Below the pieces are notes generated by a model, which did not search any database, was not told the origin of the DNA, and saw only the letters and a program-made list of their open reading frames with translations. From JACKIP01 sp963710165 (GTDB lineage: Bacteria > Pseudomonadota > Alphaproteobacteria > Micavibrionales > Micavibrionaceae): 64,000 bases of DNA. Below, one piece after another: positions 55,644-63,654 of the stretch. Every line of letters begins with the position of its first letter. The first letter of the stretch is position 1. The stretch covers positions 496,001 to 560,000 of the forward strand of contig CAVPYZ010000004.1 in assembly GCA_963710165.1 (NCBI GenBank), given 5' to 3'. Both the position numbers and the translations under genes were made by a program.

Positions 55644-57180
55644 AACTTTCGCGTGTTTTGGTGGTATTTAGTATATAATCAAGCTTACCTTCTTCATGCA
55701 TTTGAACAAATGGTTTTAAGGTTGTCGGATCAATGTTTAGAAAAGCACTGAAATCCCCCTGAACTTCTTCTTCGATAGATGCCAGAAATTCTGAGTTTGA
55801 TAAACCTCTATCTAGTACATATTCAAGCGGTTCAAGATATTCAAGCGCCACAGCGCTCATATGTGGTTTTAAGGTTTCGCAAACATCGATTAACAAGGAT
55901 TGTAAAGTTTGACCGCTAGGTCCAAAAGATGTTTGTAGACCATGAACGCCGACTTTGTCACGCGCATCTAAAAGTGTTGCAGGGTCAATATCACTCTTCG
56001 CAATAACTGCTTCAACATCACATAATGCATCATCATCCATCATCATTGTTGTCATTAAACTGCCCATAGCTTTACTGATCCATGGAGAGCTACCAGCCAT
56101 TCTGGCTTCCAAACGAAGCAAATCAATGCGAATGTCGTACCAAAGTGTGCTGACGTGTTGCATATATTGCGATGTTCCTGCAGCCGCACGCGCATCTCCG
56201 GCAATTTCTGCAAAGCTTTTATGTGATTGCTCTTTACCATGTAAAATTGTGTCCTGATCAATAATAACAGTGATCATATCTTTCAGATTGCTTTGTGGAT
56301 CAAAGCAAAGTTCTGCAATTTTGCCATTAATACCAGTTCTTTCTGGATCTGCGAGCGTCCATAGACGTGATCTGGGAACAAGAAGCTGATCATCAAAAGT
56401 AATATTTGCGCCGTCTTCTTGTAAAGAAAGAGCCGTTGGCTTTGGAAGAATCGTTTTTTCACCCTCCAAAGTCACCTCCATTGTAGGCGGAGAGCTTGAG
56501 AAAGCAGCATAGAGTGCGGGGACAAGCTTGGTCATAACCTTTACCTGACGCCATAAATGTTCAGGATCTTTATATCCAATACTAAAATGGGAAGAGGATG
56601 TATGACGGTCAATCAATTCATTAAGAGGATGTTCATGATCATAGAAATCTAATAATCCGCCTTCACCGAAACGTTCACTCGGGGCGTGTTTTCCCTCGAA
56701 AGCTTCGGGTTTACAAAAGGTATCAAAATCAAAAGGACTCAATTTGATATCTTGATCTGTTGCAAATTGAGAAAGTGACGCCGTAAAACGATCTATAGAA
56801 TCGCCAAAAACCTTCAGATTTTCAGCACTTCCTGAATAGGAACGGTCGGCACGTTCCACAAATGCGGCATAATTTTCAAATGTAATGACTTCACCATTAT
56901 CATTAGTTAAACCAATCGGCAGGCCCTCGACCCTTTTTGTAACGTCATAACCTTCTTCTTCAAGAGCCACAAGAAAATCACGCATCCCGGGATTATCTGT
57001 ATCACCCATATATCCAACAGGTGCATATTCACCGTTTCCATCCATTTGAAGGGCCATAATTTCAATTTCTCCGCCAAAGGAAGGTGTTGAGGAAAAACCA
57101 TGTAATTCTTCAATTTGCGGCGAAAGCGGTTTTGTAGCTTTAAATAGGCTGTATGTTTTTGCTGTTAAATGTCCAGACAT
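55594..57180 (-). CDS. GCS2-like carboxylate-amine ligase
   Basis: A 528-residue protein with the glutamine-synthetase-like fold used by plant-type glutamate-cysteine ligases and YbdK. FGGEIEIMALQMDGNGEY near the start suits the acidic metal site, TSSSHFSIGYKDPEHLW is the substrate strand, LVPALYAAFSSSPP the long helix after it, and PRSRLWTLADPERTG resembles the usual R-x-x-x-W-x-x-x-D-P-x-R-T-G motif. ATP-dependent ligation of an amine to a glutamate-like carboxylate is expected; whether it makes gamma-glutamylcysteine is not clear. It forms an overlapping pair with the aspartoacylase-like gene. Confidence 0.65.
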   Translation of the reverse strand: MSGHLTAKTYSLFKATKPLSPQIEELHGFSSTPSFGGEIEIMALQMDGNGEYAPVGYMGDTDNPGMRDFLVALEEEGYDVTKRVEGLPIGLTNDNGEVITFENYAAFVERADRSYSGSAENLKVFGDSIDRFTASLSQFATDQDIKLSPFDFDTFCKPEAFEGKHAPSERFGEGGLLDFYDHEHPLNELIDRHTSSSHFSIGYKDPEHLWRQVKVMTKLVPALYAAFSSSPPTMEVTLEGEKTILPKPTALSLQEDGANITFDDQLLVPRSRLWTLADPERTGINGKIAELCFDPQSNLKDMITVIIDQDTILHGKEQSHKSFAEIAGDARAAAGTSQYMQHVSTLWYDIRIDLLRLEARMAGSSPWISKAMGSLMTTMMMDDDALCDVEAVIAKSDIDPATLLDARDKVGVHGLQTSFGPSGQTLQSLLIDVCETLKPHMSAVALEYLEPLEYVLDRGLSNSEFLASIEEEVQGDFSAFLNIDPTTLKPFVQMHEEGKLDYILNTTKTRESYVGYDGHKEEPQPAWS

Positions 57181-57250
57181 TGTTTTTTCATCCTTTATTC
57201 AGGGTAATTTATCTTATTCATATTATTTATTTTGGGAGGAGGATGTGTAT

Positions 57251-57358
57251 ATGCTTAGCGAACTAAGCGCGACGACGAAGAGCAAATCTGTTAAGGTCTT
57301 TTATAAACATAACTATTATCTAGATGACTTCAAAAAAATTTGCAAGTTTTTAACGTAA
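57251..57358 (+). CDS. possible 35-residue small protein with strong ribosome binding site
   Basis: A short frame starting at ATG 57251 with GGAGGAGG (57236-57243) seven bases upstream, the best Shine-Dalgarno in the window. The product begins MLSELSATTKSKSVKVFYKH and ends DDFKKICKFLT; it is basic and amphipathic. It fills the gap between the divergent GCS2-like gene and the convergent kdsB gene, its stop abutting the kdsB stop. It could be a genuine small protein or a leader peptide. No family recognised. Confidence 0.4.
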   Translation: MLSELSATTKSKSVKVFYKHNYYLDDFKKICKFLT

Positions 57359-58171
57359 TTAATTTTCAGATGTTGTCGAAAGCAATTCTTCAGCGCGTTT
57401 TAAATCCTCTGGCGTATCAACGCCGGAGAGTAAGCCACCTTTTGGAATATCAACGGGAATACATTTAATGCTGATATTATTTTCCAGTAATCTTAACTGT
57501 TCCAAACCTTCCAGTCTCTCGAAATGGCTTTCTTCTAAAACAGTGAATTTTTCCAAAATATCAACGCGGTATCCGTAAAGTCCTATGTGTCGATAGACGG
57601 GAGACAAGTCCATATTTTCGCGGCATTTATCTTCATTACGAATGGCGGGAATAATATTTTTGGAAAACCATACAGCGCGGTTTTCATCATCCATTATAAC
57701 GCTTGTTCCGCTGAAAGGTGTTTCCTTCTTCGCAGCACGAAAGCGATCCAGATCATCCCAACTTAGATGATGCACAGGCGTCACAACATCTAAATGCGGA
57801 TTGGAGGCAATGGTATCAATCATTTTTTTAATAACGTCAACGGGAATAAGCGGCACATCGCCTTGTAAACTGATCACGTGTTCCGGATATTCTGGAAGCT
57901 GGCGAACGGCGGCAATGGCGCGATCCGTTCCTGTTTTGCATGATTCAGGTGTGAGAATGGCGGAGGCACCATTTGCTGCGGCGTGCTCCATAATGCGTCT
58001 GTCATCACTGGCGACGATTAGGTCGATATCGTCGGGATTATACCCTTCCATGGCTTTCAAGGCTTGTGAAATAACACGTGAGAGCATTGATTTGCCGTTG
58101 ATTTCAGCCAAAGGCTTTCCGGGAAAACGCGTCGACCCATAACGGGCAGGGATAAGGATAAGTAGTTTCAT
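57359..58171 (-). CDS. kdsB: 3-deoxy-manno-octulosonate cytidylyltransferase (CMP-KDO synthetase)
   Basis: Activates KDO with CTP for lipopolysaccharide inner core synthesis. The 270-residue protein starts with LILIPARYGSTRFPGKPLAE, the nucleotide-binding signature, and has AVRQLPEYPEHVISLQGDVP (the metal-binding QGD), YRHIGLYGYR and ERLEGLEQLRLLENN, all typical of KdsB. It supports a Gram-negative LPS-bearing host. ATGA overlap with the upstream thioesterase gene. Confidence 0.95.
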   Translation of the reverse strand: MKLLILIPARYGSTRFPGKPLAEINGKSMLSRVISQALKAMEGYNPDDIDLIVASDDRRIMEHAAANGASAILTPESCKTGTDRAIAAVRQLPEYPEHVISLQGDVPLIPVDVIKKMIDTIASNPHLDVVTPVHHLSWDDLDRFRAAKKETPFSGTSVIMDDENRAVWFSKNIIPAIRNEDKCRENMDLSPVYRHIGLYGYRVDILEKFTVLEESHFERLEGLEQLRLLENNISIKCIPVDIPKGGLLSGVDTPEDLKRAEELLSTTSEN

Positions 58172-58590
58172 TCAATATCTAGAATAGCCACGGTCAGGCG
58201 GCTTGTGCAAACCAATTTATCATCATCATCAAAAATGTCAGTTTGCCAGACATGGGTGCGTCGCCCGATATGAAGCGGTTTACAGATGCCGGTCACAAAA
58301 CCTTGCGTGGCGGAACGTATATGATTCGCATTTATTTCCAGTCCGACAGCGCGTTTTTTGCTGGGGTCGATACACATCCACGCGGCAATACTGCCCAAAC
58401 TTTCGGATAGAACGCATGATGCCCCGCCGTGCAAAATCCCAAAAGGCTGTTTAGTGCGGTGATCAACGGGCAAACGTCCTTTTAAATGATCATCGGCAAT
58501 GGCGGACATTTCCAAGCCAATAACCTCTGCCATACCCCCGTCGCGGTTCATTTCTTTAAGGTCTTCCAGTTTATAAGGTTTGAACCACAT
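58168..58590 (-). CDS. PaaI/YdiI-type hotdog thioesterase
   Basis: A 140-residue acyl-CoA thioesterase. The key motif is QPFGILHGGASCVLSESLGS, where the HGG and the acidic residue on the following helix form the active site; GLEINANHIRSATQGFV is the second family strand. It resembles the menaquinone/phenylacetate branch. It overlaps kdsB by four bases. Substrate unknown. Confidence 0.88.
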   Translation of the reverse strand: MWFKPYKLEDLKEMNRDGGMAEVIGLEMSAIADDHLKGRLPVDHRTKQPFGILHGGASCVLSESLGSIAAWMCIDPSKKRAVGLEINANHIRSATQGFVTGICKPLHIGRRTHVWQTDIFDDDDKLVCTSRLTVAILDIE

Positions 58591-58684
58591 ATATTAACCG
58601 CATATCTTTATATTATTTTTAATAACTTATTCTATTATATTATATATAATTAATAAACGTTAGATTAGGATCGGAAAAAACGTT

Positions 58685-58966
58685 GTGCCCCATAGCCAAA
58701 GAAAATTTCTATTACAAGCCAGATTATATCGCATGTTATCAATTCTGTTCGTTTTTACAGGATTAATTATTTTTATTTCGCTTTATCTCAAAAACATCGA
58801 AGGGCGTTTGTTAGAGGCCTTAAGTGAGCCTGCAACGGTTACAATCATTATCTTTCCGTTTGTCCCGGCTATTGTATTATCTGTACTAGCCAAATCATCC
58901 GAAAAGAAATATCTTTCTATAAAGGATCAGAGTAAAAGCGAAAAAGCCAATCCCGAACAAAAGTAG
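58685..58966 (+). CDS. hypothetical small membrane protein
   Basis: A 93-residue protein with two hydrophobic segments (LSILFVFTGLIIFISLYL; VTIIIFPFVPAIVLSVLA) and a basic, Lys-rich C-terminal tail. The start is GTG 58685 with a GGA-containing purine stretch upstream. It precedes the DUF924 gene by nine bases, so they are probably cotranscribed. No recognised family. Confidence 0.5.
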   Translation: MPHSQRKFLLQARLYRMLSILFVFTGLIIFISLYLKNIEGRLLEALSEPATVTIIIFPFVPAIVLSVLAKSSEKKYLSIKDQSKSEKANPEQK

Positions 58967-58975
58967 GATACCAAC

Positions 58976-59524
58976 GTGAAAGATACAAAACAGGATATTT
59001 TATCTTTTTGGTTTGATGATATAAATCCTTCACAATGGTTTCAGAAAAATGACGAATTTGACCGTGCCATTTCAGATCGCTTCCTAGCGGATTATCATTT
59101 AGGAAAAGACGGGGTGTATGACGGTTGGCGCGATGAGGCGAAAGGTTGTCTGGCGCTTTGTATCTTGCTTGATCAGTTTCCTAGGAATATGTTTCGCAAT
59201 ACACCCCAAGCATTTCAAACTGACTCGAAAGCGTTGCTGATCGCCAAGCATGCCGTATCTAAAGGATATGATAAATTAATATCGGAGGATCAACGACGTT
59301 TTTTATATTTGCCTTATGAGCATAGTGAAAATCTGAATGATCAAAAAATATGCGTCGAATTATTTGAGGATATCAAAAATGATGATCCGCAAGGCTATAA
59401 TTATGCTGTGCGCCATTTGAGGGTCATTGAAAAATTTGGGCGTTTTCCACATCGTAATAATGCTTTAAACCGTGAGAGTACGGAAGAAGAGCTGGAATAT
59501 CTCCAAAATGGAGGTGGGTTTTGA
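58976..59524 (+). CDS. DUF924 family protein
   Basis: A 182-residue, all-helical TPR-like soluble protein. ILSFWFDDINPSQWFQKND at the N-terminus, CLALCILLDQFPRNMFRNTP in the middle, and FLYLPYEHSENLNDQKICVE plus KFGRFPHRNNALNRESTEEE at the end are the DUF924 hallmarks. Starts at GTG 58976. Function unknown. The last codons overlap the next gene as TTGA. Confidence 0.88.
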   Translation: MKDTKQDILSFWFDDINPSQWFQKNDEFDRAISDRFLADYHLGKDGVYDGWRDEAKGCLALCILLDQFPRNMFRNTPQAFQTDSKALLIAKHAVSKGYDKLISEDQRRFLYLPYEHSENLNDQKICVELFEDIKNDDPQGYNYAVRHLRVIEKFGRFPHRNNALNRESTEEELEYLQNGGGF

Positions 59525-60195
59525 GACGACAAGAAAATGGTAATGCTTTTGTTTATGTACTAATCGCGGTGGTTTTGTTTGCCGCGCTGTCATTTATTCT
59601 CGTACGTCAGGAAGACTCAAAAGAAACGGGCACAATAACACCGGAAACTGCCAAAATATTAGCGACCCAGCTAATTACCACAGCGACGCAAATAAAAAGC
59701 GCACTGGATCAGATGCAATTTGCCGGTACTAATGCCTCCGAAATGGATTTTGCGAAGCCGGGGGCCTTCGGTGCCGCGCCTCATTTCGATAAAGTATTTC
59801 ATCCGGATGGCGGCGGAGTGACATTGCCGCCGCTTTCATCGAACGCTCTGCCGGTGACAACGGTGACAACACCAAATTCATCATGGTATTTGGGGCGTTT
59901 TAATAATATTGAGTGGACGCCAACAACCGCACAAGACATTATCCTTACGGCTTACGGGATTAATGAGATGGTATGTGAAGAGGTTAATCGTATTATTATT
60001 GGCACAACCGATATTCCGCAACTGACGCAGACTGCACGCAGTCTTTTGGTTGATGTTGCAGAGCACGGCACAGCGAATAATCCGCTCACTCCTGTTAATT
60101 GCCCTGATGCGTTATGCGCCGATCAGGTTTCGCTGTGTGTGCAAAATTCAGCAGGGGATCGATATGCTTTTTTCAATATTTTAAAAACACAATAG
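59521..60195 (+). CDS. pilin-like single-pass membrane protein
   Basis: A 224-residue protein with a short basic start (MRRQENGNA), a hydrophobic helix directly after it (FVYVLIAVVLFAALSFILVR) and a mostly beta, Thr- and Asn-rich extracytoplasmic domain with a Cys pair region (PVNCPDALCADQVSLCV). The layout resembles type IV pilins and pseudopilins, but the usual GFTLIE site is absent, so processing by prepilin peptidase is uncertain. Start is TTG 59521, overlapping the DUF924 stop. Convergent with engB. Confidence 0.6.
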   Translation: MRRQENGNAFVYVLIAVVLFAALSFILVRQEDSKETGTITPETAKILATQLITTATQIKSALDQMQFAGTNASEMDFAKPGAFGAAPHFDKVFHPDGGGVTLPPLSSNALPVTTVTTPNSSWYLGRFNNIEWTPTTAQDIILTAYGINEMVCEEVNRIIIGTTDIPQLTQTARSLLVDVAEHGTANNPLTPVNCPDALCADQVSLCVQNSAGDRYAFFNILKTQ

Positions 60196-60199
60196 TTTT

Positions 60200-60796
60200 T
60201 TAAATCACACTTTTAATAATCTCTTCTATTTCAACCAACCCAACCTTTTTATGCGCGCTACATAAGTGCGGTTCAGGAAACGCAGCAGGATGTTTTTTTA
60301 AGGCCAGCTTTGTCTCTTCAAAAATCTTATCTGCTTCTGATTTTTTCATTTTGTCAGATTTTGTCAGGATAAGGCGATAGGGCACGGCGGTTTCGTCCAT
60401 CATTTTCATCATTTCGATATCGCTTTCTTTCAAGCCATGACGGGAATCAACCAAGAGGAATACACAGCGTAGCGTAACGCGTCCGCGTAAATATGTGCGT
60501 ATAAGAGTTTGCCACGCACTCCGCATGGTTTTGGAAACCTTGGCATAGCCGTAGCCTGGCATATCGACTAATAAAAACTTTCCTTCAATATCAAAGAAAT
60601 TAAGTTGCTGGGTTCGACCAGGGGTATGCGATGTTCTGGCTAGCGCCTTACGGTTTGAAATCGCATTAATCAGGGATGATTTCCCCACATTTGAGCGACC
60701 TGCAAATGCAATCTCGGAAATTGTTGCGGGGGGAAGCCTGTCGAGCGTTTGCGCCGCGGCAACAAATTCACATTCGCCTGCAAAAATGGATGCCAT
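60200..60796 (-). CDS. engB: ribosome biogenesis GTP-binding protein EngB/YsxC
   Basis: Essential small GTPase for late 50S assembly. The 198-residue protein shows G1 GRSNVGKSSLI, the G2 Thr in RTSHTPGRTQQLNFF, G3 VDMPGYGYA and G4 ILTKSDKMK. Its start shares one base with the yidC stop (TAATG), so translation is coupled. The yidC-engB order is conserved in alphaproteobacteria. Confidence 0.95.
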   Translation of the reverse strand: MASIFAGECEFVAAAQTLDRLPPATISEIAFAGRSNVGKSSLINAISNRKALARTSHTPGRTQQLNFFDIEGKFLLVDMPGYGYAKVSKTMRSAWQTLIRTYLRGRVTLRCVFLLVDSRHGLKESDIEMMKMMDETAVPYRLILTKSDKMKKSEADKIFEETKLALKKHPAAFPEPHLCSAHKKVGLVEIEEIIKSVI

Positions 60797-62733
60797 TATT
60801 TTTTCTTTTTCTTCTTTTTAGGTTTCGGCGGCGTGATCTCTTTTGGCGCTTCTGGCACAGCCTCTATATCACCGTCAGATTCACCGTCTGTTTTTCCGTT
60901 CTTTGGTGCGTCTTTTTCTTTTTGTTGTTTTTGCACATCTTCGGAAAAACCAAGGCGCGCCGCATCGGGCATATTTTGCTGATATTCACGTCCGAACCAT
61001 CCTTGGAATAACTTCACATCAACCCCCATCATGCGCATGATGGTGTATTGTTGTAACGCGGATAAAATATTGCTGAATGTCCAGTAGATAACAAGTCCCG
61101 CCGCAAAGCCCGACATAACAAAGCCCATAATATAAGGCATAAAGCGGAACATATCGCGGACTACAGGATCGGTCGGTGGCGGGTTCATTGATTTTTGAAC
61201 GATTAATGTCAGCACCATAATACATGGCCACGCCCCAATCATCAGAATGGATGGTACATCATAAGGAAGGAGGCCGAATAAATTAAACAGGCTGGTCGGG
61301 TCAGGCGCAGATAGATCATTGATCCAGAAAAAACCGGGGGCGTGACGCATTTCAATCGCAACATTCAACACTTTAAACAAAGAAAAGAAGATCGGGATTT
61401 GTATAAGAATAGGAAGACACCCAGACGCCGGATTAACTTTCTCCTTTTTATAAAGCTCTAACATGGCGCGCTGTAGACCCGCCTTATCATCGCTATACAT
61501 TTCTTTCAGCTCCATAATACGCGGCGTAATAATACGTAATTTCGCAAAGGAGCGGTAAGAGGTATTTGCCATTGGAAAAATCATTACACGTAACAATAGC
61601 GCAAACATCAGCATACTGACGGCGAAATAACCAACGACGCCGTTGATCATAAGCAACACGGTGAAAAACGGTTTGGTCAGGAACCAGAACCATCCCCAGT
61701 CAATCGCGGAATCAAGATTATTGATATTTAATTTGTCGCCATAAGCTTTCAGCGCATTAAATTCTTTTGCCCCTGCGAAAATATGGGTTGTGTGTTCGAT
61801 TTCTCCGCCCGCTGGTATAACTTGCGCACCGTTCATCACATCGACCTGATAACGGCCTTTCGTATCACCAGGATCTTCGGGGTTTTTATAGGCATAACGA
61901 AATGTTTTTGCGCTTTGCTGTTCCGGCAAAATGGCGGTCAGCCAATATTGCTCGGTAAATCCGATCCATCCTGTTGCCGATTCTAGCGGGTCAACAGGCG
62001 TTCCCGCCATATCGCTATAGTCGCGTTCTTCCAATTGGCCGTTAATGAAGCCGATAGGCCCCTCATGAATGATATAACGGTTTATCAGTTTGTTGGGCAG
62101 GCCGTGCTCCGTGATTGAGCTGTAGGGGTAAAGTGTCAGTTCGGATGCGGTCGGGTTTATAACGCGCTGTGTTACTTTCAGTAAGAAGTCATCGGTGATT
62201 TCTACATCACGTTCAAACACCATTCCTAACGGGTTTGTCCAGCTGAGCGTTATTTTATCTGCCGTTTGCGATTTGACGGTCCAGTTTGATTCTTTGTCAG
62301 GTAGGGCCGCGCTATTATGATCGCTCCCCAGCCAGCCAAATTCGACGTAACGGGGAAAACGGCTTTTTTCCGGAGACATGACCGCAACAGTTTCGTCTTT
62401 TTTCAAGCTTTCAAAATAATTTTTGAGCGTAATATCATCAATACGCCCGCCTTGTAATTTGATAGAGCCGCGCAAGCTTTCATGATTAAATTCAACGCGC
62501 TCATTTTCCTCGACAACGTCTTCTCTAGGGAAGAATTCAGGCGGCGTAGTACCTGTTTCAATCGCGGCTTTTTTCTGCACCACTTGTTTATTGTAAGAGT
62601 CCATTTTCTCCATATGCGGACGCAGTACAAACCCATCAAAGATCAAATAAATAATCCCAAATGCTATGGCAAAGATCAAAAGGTTTTTCTGATCTTGTTT
62701 ATGAAGCTTATTTTTCTGATGTGGTGCAGGCAT
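60796..62733 (-). CDS. yidC: membrane protein insertase YidC
   Basis: Inserts membrane proteins alone or with SecYEG. The 645-residue protein has an N-terminal helix (LLIFAIAFGIIYLIFDGFVL), a large periplasmic beta-domain (about 60-370), and the conserved core of five helices; RSFAKLRIITPRIMELKEMY is the cytoplasmic hairpin next to the hydrophilic groove, with the groove Arg at its start. NPASGCLPILIQIPIFFSLF and FSNILSALQQYTIM are typical. The C-terminal tail ends in a lysine run, as in forms that bind ribosomes directly. Follows yidD by four bases. Confidence 0.96.
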   Translation of the reverse strand: MPAPHQKNKLHKQDQKNLLIFAIAFGIIYLIFDGFVLRPHMEKMDSYNKQVVQKKAAIETGTTPPEFFPREDVVEENERVEFNHESLRGSIKLQGGRIDDITLKNYFESLKKDETVAVMSPEKSRFPRYVEFGWLGSDHNSAALPDKESNWTVKSQTADKITLSWTNPLGMVFERDVEITDDFLLKVTQRVINPTASELTLYPYSSITEHGLPNKLINRYIIHEGPIGFINGQLEERDYSDMAGTPVDPLESATGWIGFTEQYWLTAILPEQQSAKTFRYAYKNPEDPGDTKGRYQVDVMNGAQVIPAGGEIEHTTHIFAGAKEFNALKAYGDKLNINNLDSAIDWGWFWFLTKPFFTVLLMINGVVGYFAVSMLMFALLLRVMIFPMANTSYRSFAKLRIITPRIMELKEMYSDDKAGLQRAMLELYKKEKVNPASGCLPILIQIPIFFSLFKVLNVAIEMRHAPGFFWINDLSAPDPTSLFNLFGLLPYDVPSILMIGAWPCIMVLTLIVQKSMNPPPTDPVVRDMFRFMPYIMGFVMSGFAAGLVIYWTFSNILSALQQYTIMRMMGVDVKLFQGWFGREYQQNMPDAARLGFSEDVQKQQKEKDAPKNGKTDGESDGDIEAVPEAPKEITPPKPKKKKKKK

Positions 62734-62737
62734 GTTG

Positions 62738-63010
62738 TTATTTCTTTATTTCTTTAGAGGGGCTTTTATAACCCAAGATATCGCGCCACGCAAACCGTTC
62801 TGGCACAGGATCATCGATATCTTTTCTGCTCCATGGATGACAACTGAGAATTCGGCGTATTCCCAGGGCAATCCCCTTCCTTGCACCGTGCCGTTCAATT
62901 GCGTCTTTTGTATAGTCAGAGCAGGTCGGAATATAACGGCAATGGTGTCCGATAAAAGGCGATAGTATTATTTGATACAAACGAATAGGAAGCATGAAAA
63001 AATACTTCAT
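62738..63010 (-). CDS. yidD: membrane protein insertion efficiency factor YidD
   Basis: A 90-residue protein that helps YidC-dependent insertion. LPIRLYQIILSPFIGHHCRY and PTCSDYTKDAIERHGARKG are the family motif with its two conserved Cys, followed by RRILSCHPWS. I chose ATG 63010, which overlaps the rnpA stop as ATGA; an upstream ATG at 63037 lies inside rnpA. The gene order rpmH-rnpA-yidD-yidC is the widespread arrangement. Confidence 0.93.
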   Translation of the reverse strand: MKYFFMLPIRLYQIILSPFIGHHCRYIPTCSDYTKDAIERHGARKGIALGIRRILSCHPWSRKDIDDPVPERFAWRDILGYKSPSKEIKK

Positions 63011-63369
63011 TTCAATAATTCCATTCTTTTCAAACACCAGTTCAAATCTTTAACCAGATCTGTATAGGGACGATCAATCGTTTCTGTTTTACCGATCAAG
63101 ACAAAGTCATATCCCTGTTTTGCATTTTCCACCAAAACGTCATAGGCAAGCGCGCGCATACGACGACGAATGCGATTGCGTTTTACAGCTTGTTTATAAA
63201 TTTTTTTCGTAATGGTCAGACCAAAGCGTGATTGTTCGAGATTATTCGGAACGGCCTGAAGAATTAATCCGCTGGATACCCAACGTTTACCGGCTTTTGC
63301 CGTATGCAAAAATTCAGGCCGCTTTTGCAAGCGGCCTATCAATTTCATTTTTTCTTTAAGTGTCTGCAT
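63007..63369 (-). CDS. rnpA: ribonuclease P protein component
   Basis: Protein subunit of RNase P, which matures the 5' ends of tRNAs. The 120-residue protein contains RLQKRPEFLHTAKAGKRWVS, FGLTITKKIYKQAVKRNRIR and RRRMRAL, the basic RNR motif helix that contacts the RNA. AGGAG lies ten bases upstream of ATG 63369, but it faces a CTCCT just before the start codon (listed separately). Confidence 0.93.
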   Translation of the reverse strand: MQTLKEKMKLIGRLQKRPEFLHTAKAGKRWVSSGLILQAVPNNLEQSRFGLTITKKIYKQAVKRNRIRRRMRALAYDVLVENAKQGYDFVLIGKTETIDRPYTDLVKDLNWCLKRMELLK

Positions 63370-63384
63370 AGGAGACAGGCTCCT
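63370..63384 (-). promoter_or_regulatory. short hairpin covering the rnpA ribosome binding site
   Basis: On the minus strand AGGAG-CCTGT-CTCCT directly precedes ATG. The AGGAG is the Shine-Dalgarno, and it can pair completely with the CTCCT next to the start codon. Five pairs, three of them G-C, could lower rnpA translation relative to rpmH, which has an open GGAG site. Confidence 0.4.
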
Positions 63385-63392
63385 AAGAGTGA

Positions 63393-63527
63393 TTAAGCGC
63401 TAAGACGCTTACGTCCTTTTGCGCGACGACGTGCCAAAATGGCGCGGCCGTTTTTTGTTGCCATGCGTGAACGGAAACCGTGACGACGGGCGCGGACTAA
63501 GTTACTTGGTTGAAACGTACGCTTCAT
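63393..63527 (-). CDS. rpmH: 50S ribosomal protein L34
   Basis: A 44-residue ribosomal protein: MKRTFQPSNLVRARRHGFRS through ILARRRAKGRKRLSA is L34 end to end. The ATG at 63527 is supported by GGAG eight bases upstream; a longer frame reaching 63740 is only read-through of the leader. First gene of the rpmH-rnpA-yidD-yidC-engB run. Confidence 0.97.
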   Translation of the reverse strand: MKRTFQPSNLVRARRHGFRSRMATKNGRAILARRRAKGRKRLSA

Positions 63528-63654
63528 AATTTTTCTCCAAATTAAATTCTGCACCTCTTTTAAAGGATTTTTATAGGAGATGTCAAGAACAGGCTTGCGA
63601 TTTATTGACAGAAGATTTAAGGTTTTAAAAATATTAAGAAATACAGGACGATAA

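Noticed and set aside
63040..63060. GTTCAAATC, similar to a tRNA T-loop
   Set aside because: It lies inside rnpA, and no acceptor stem or anticodon arm can be built around it.
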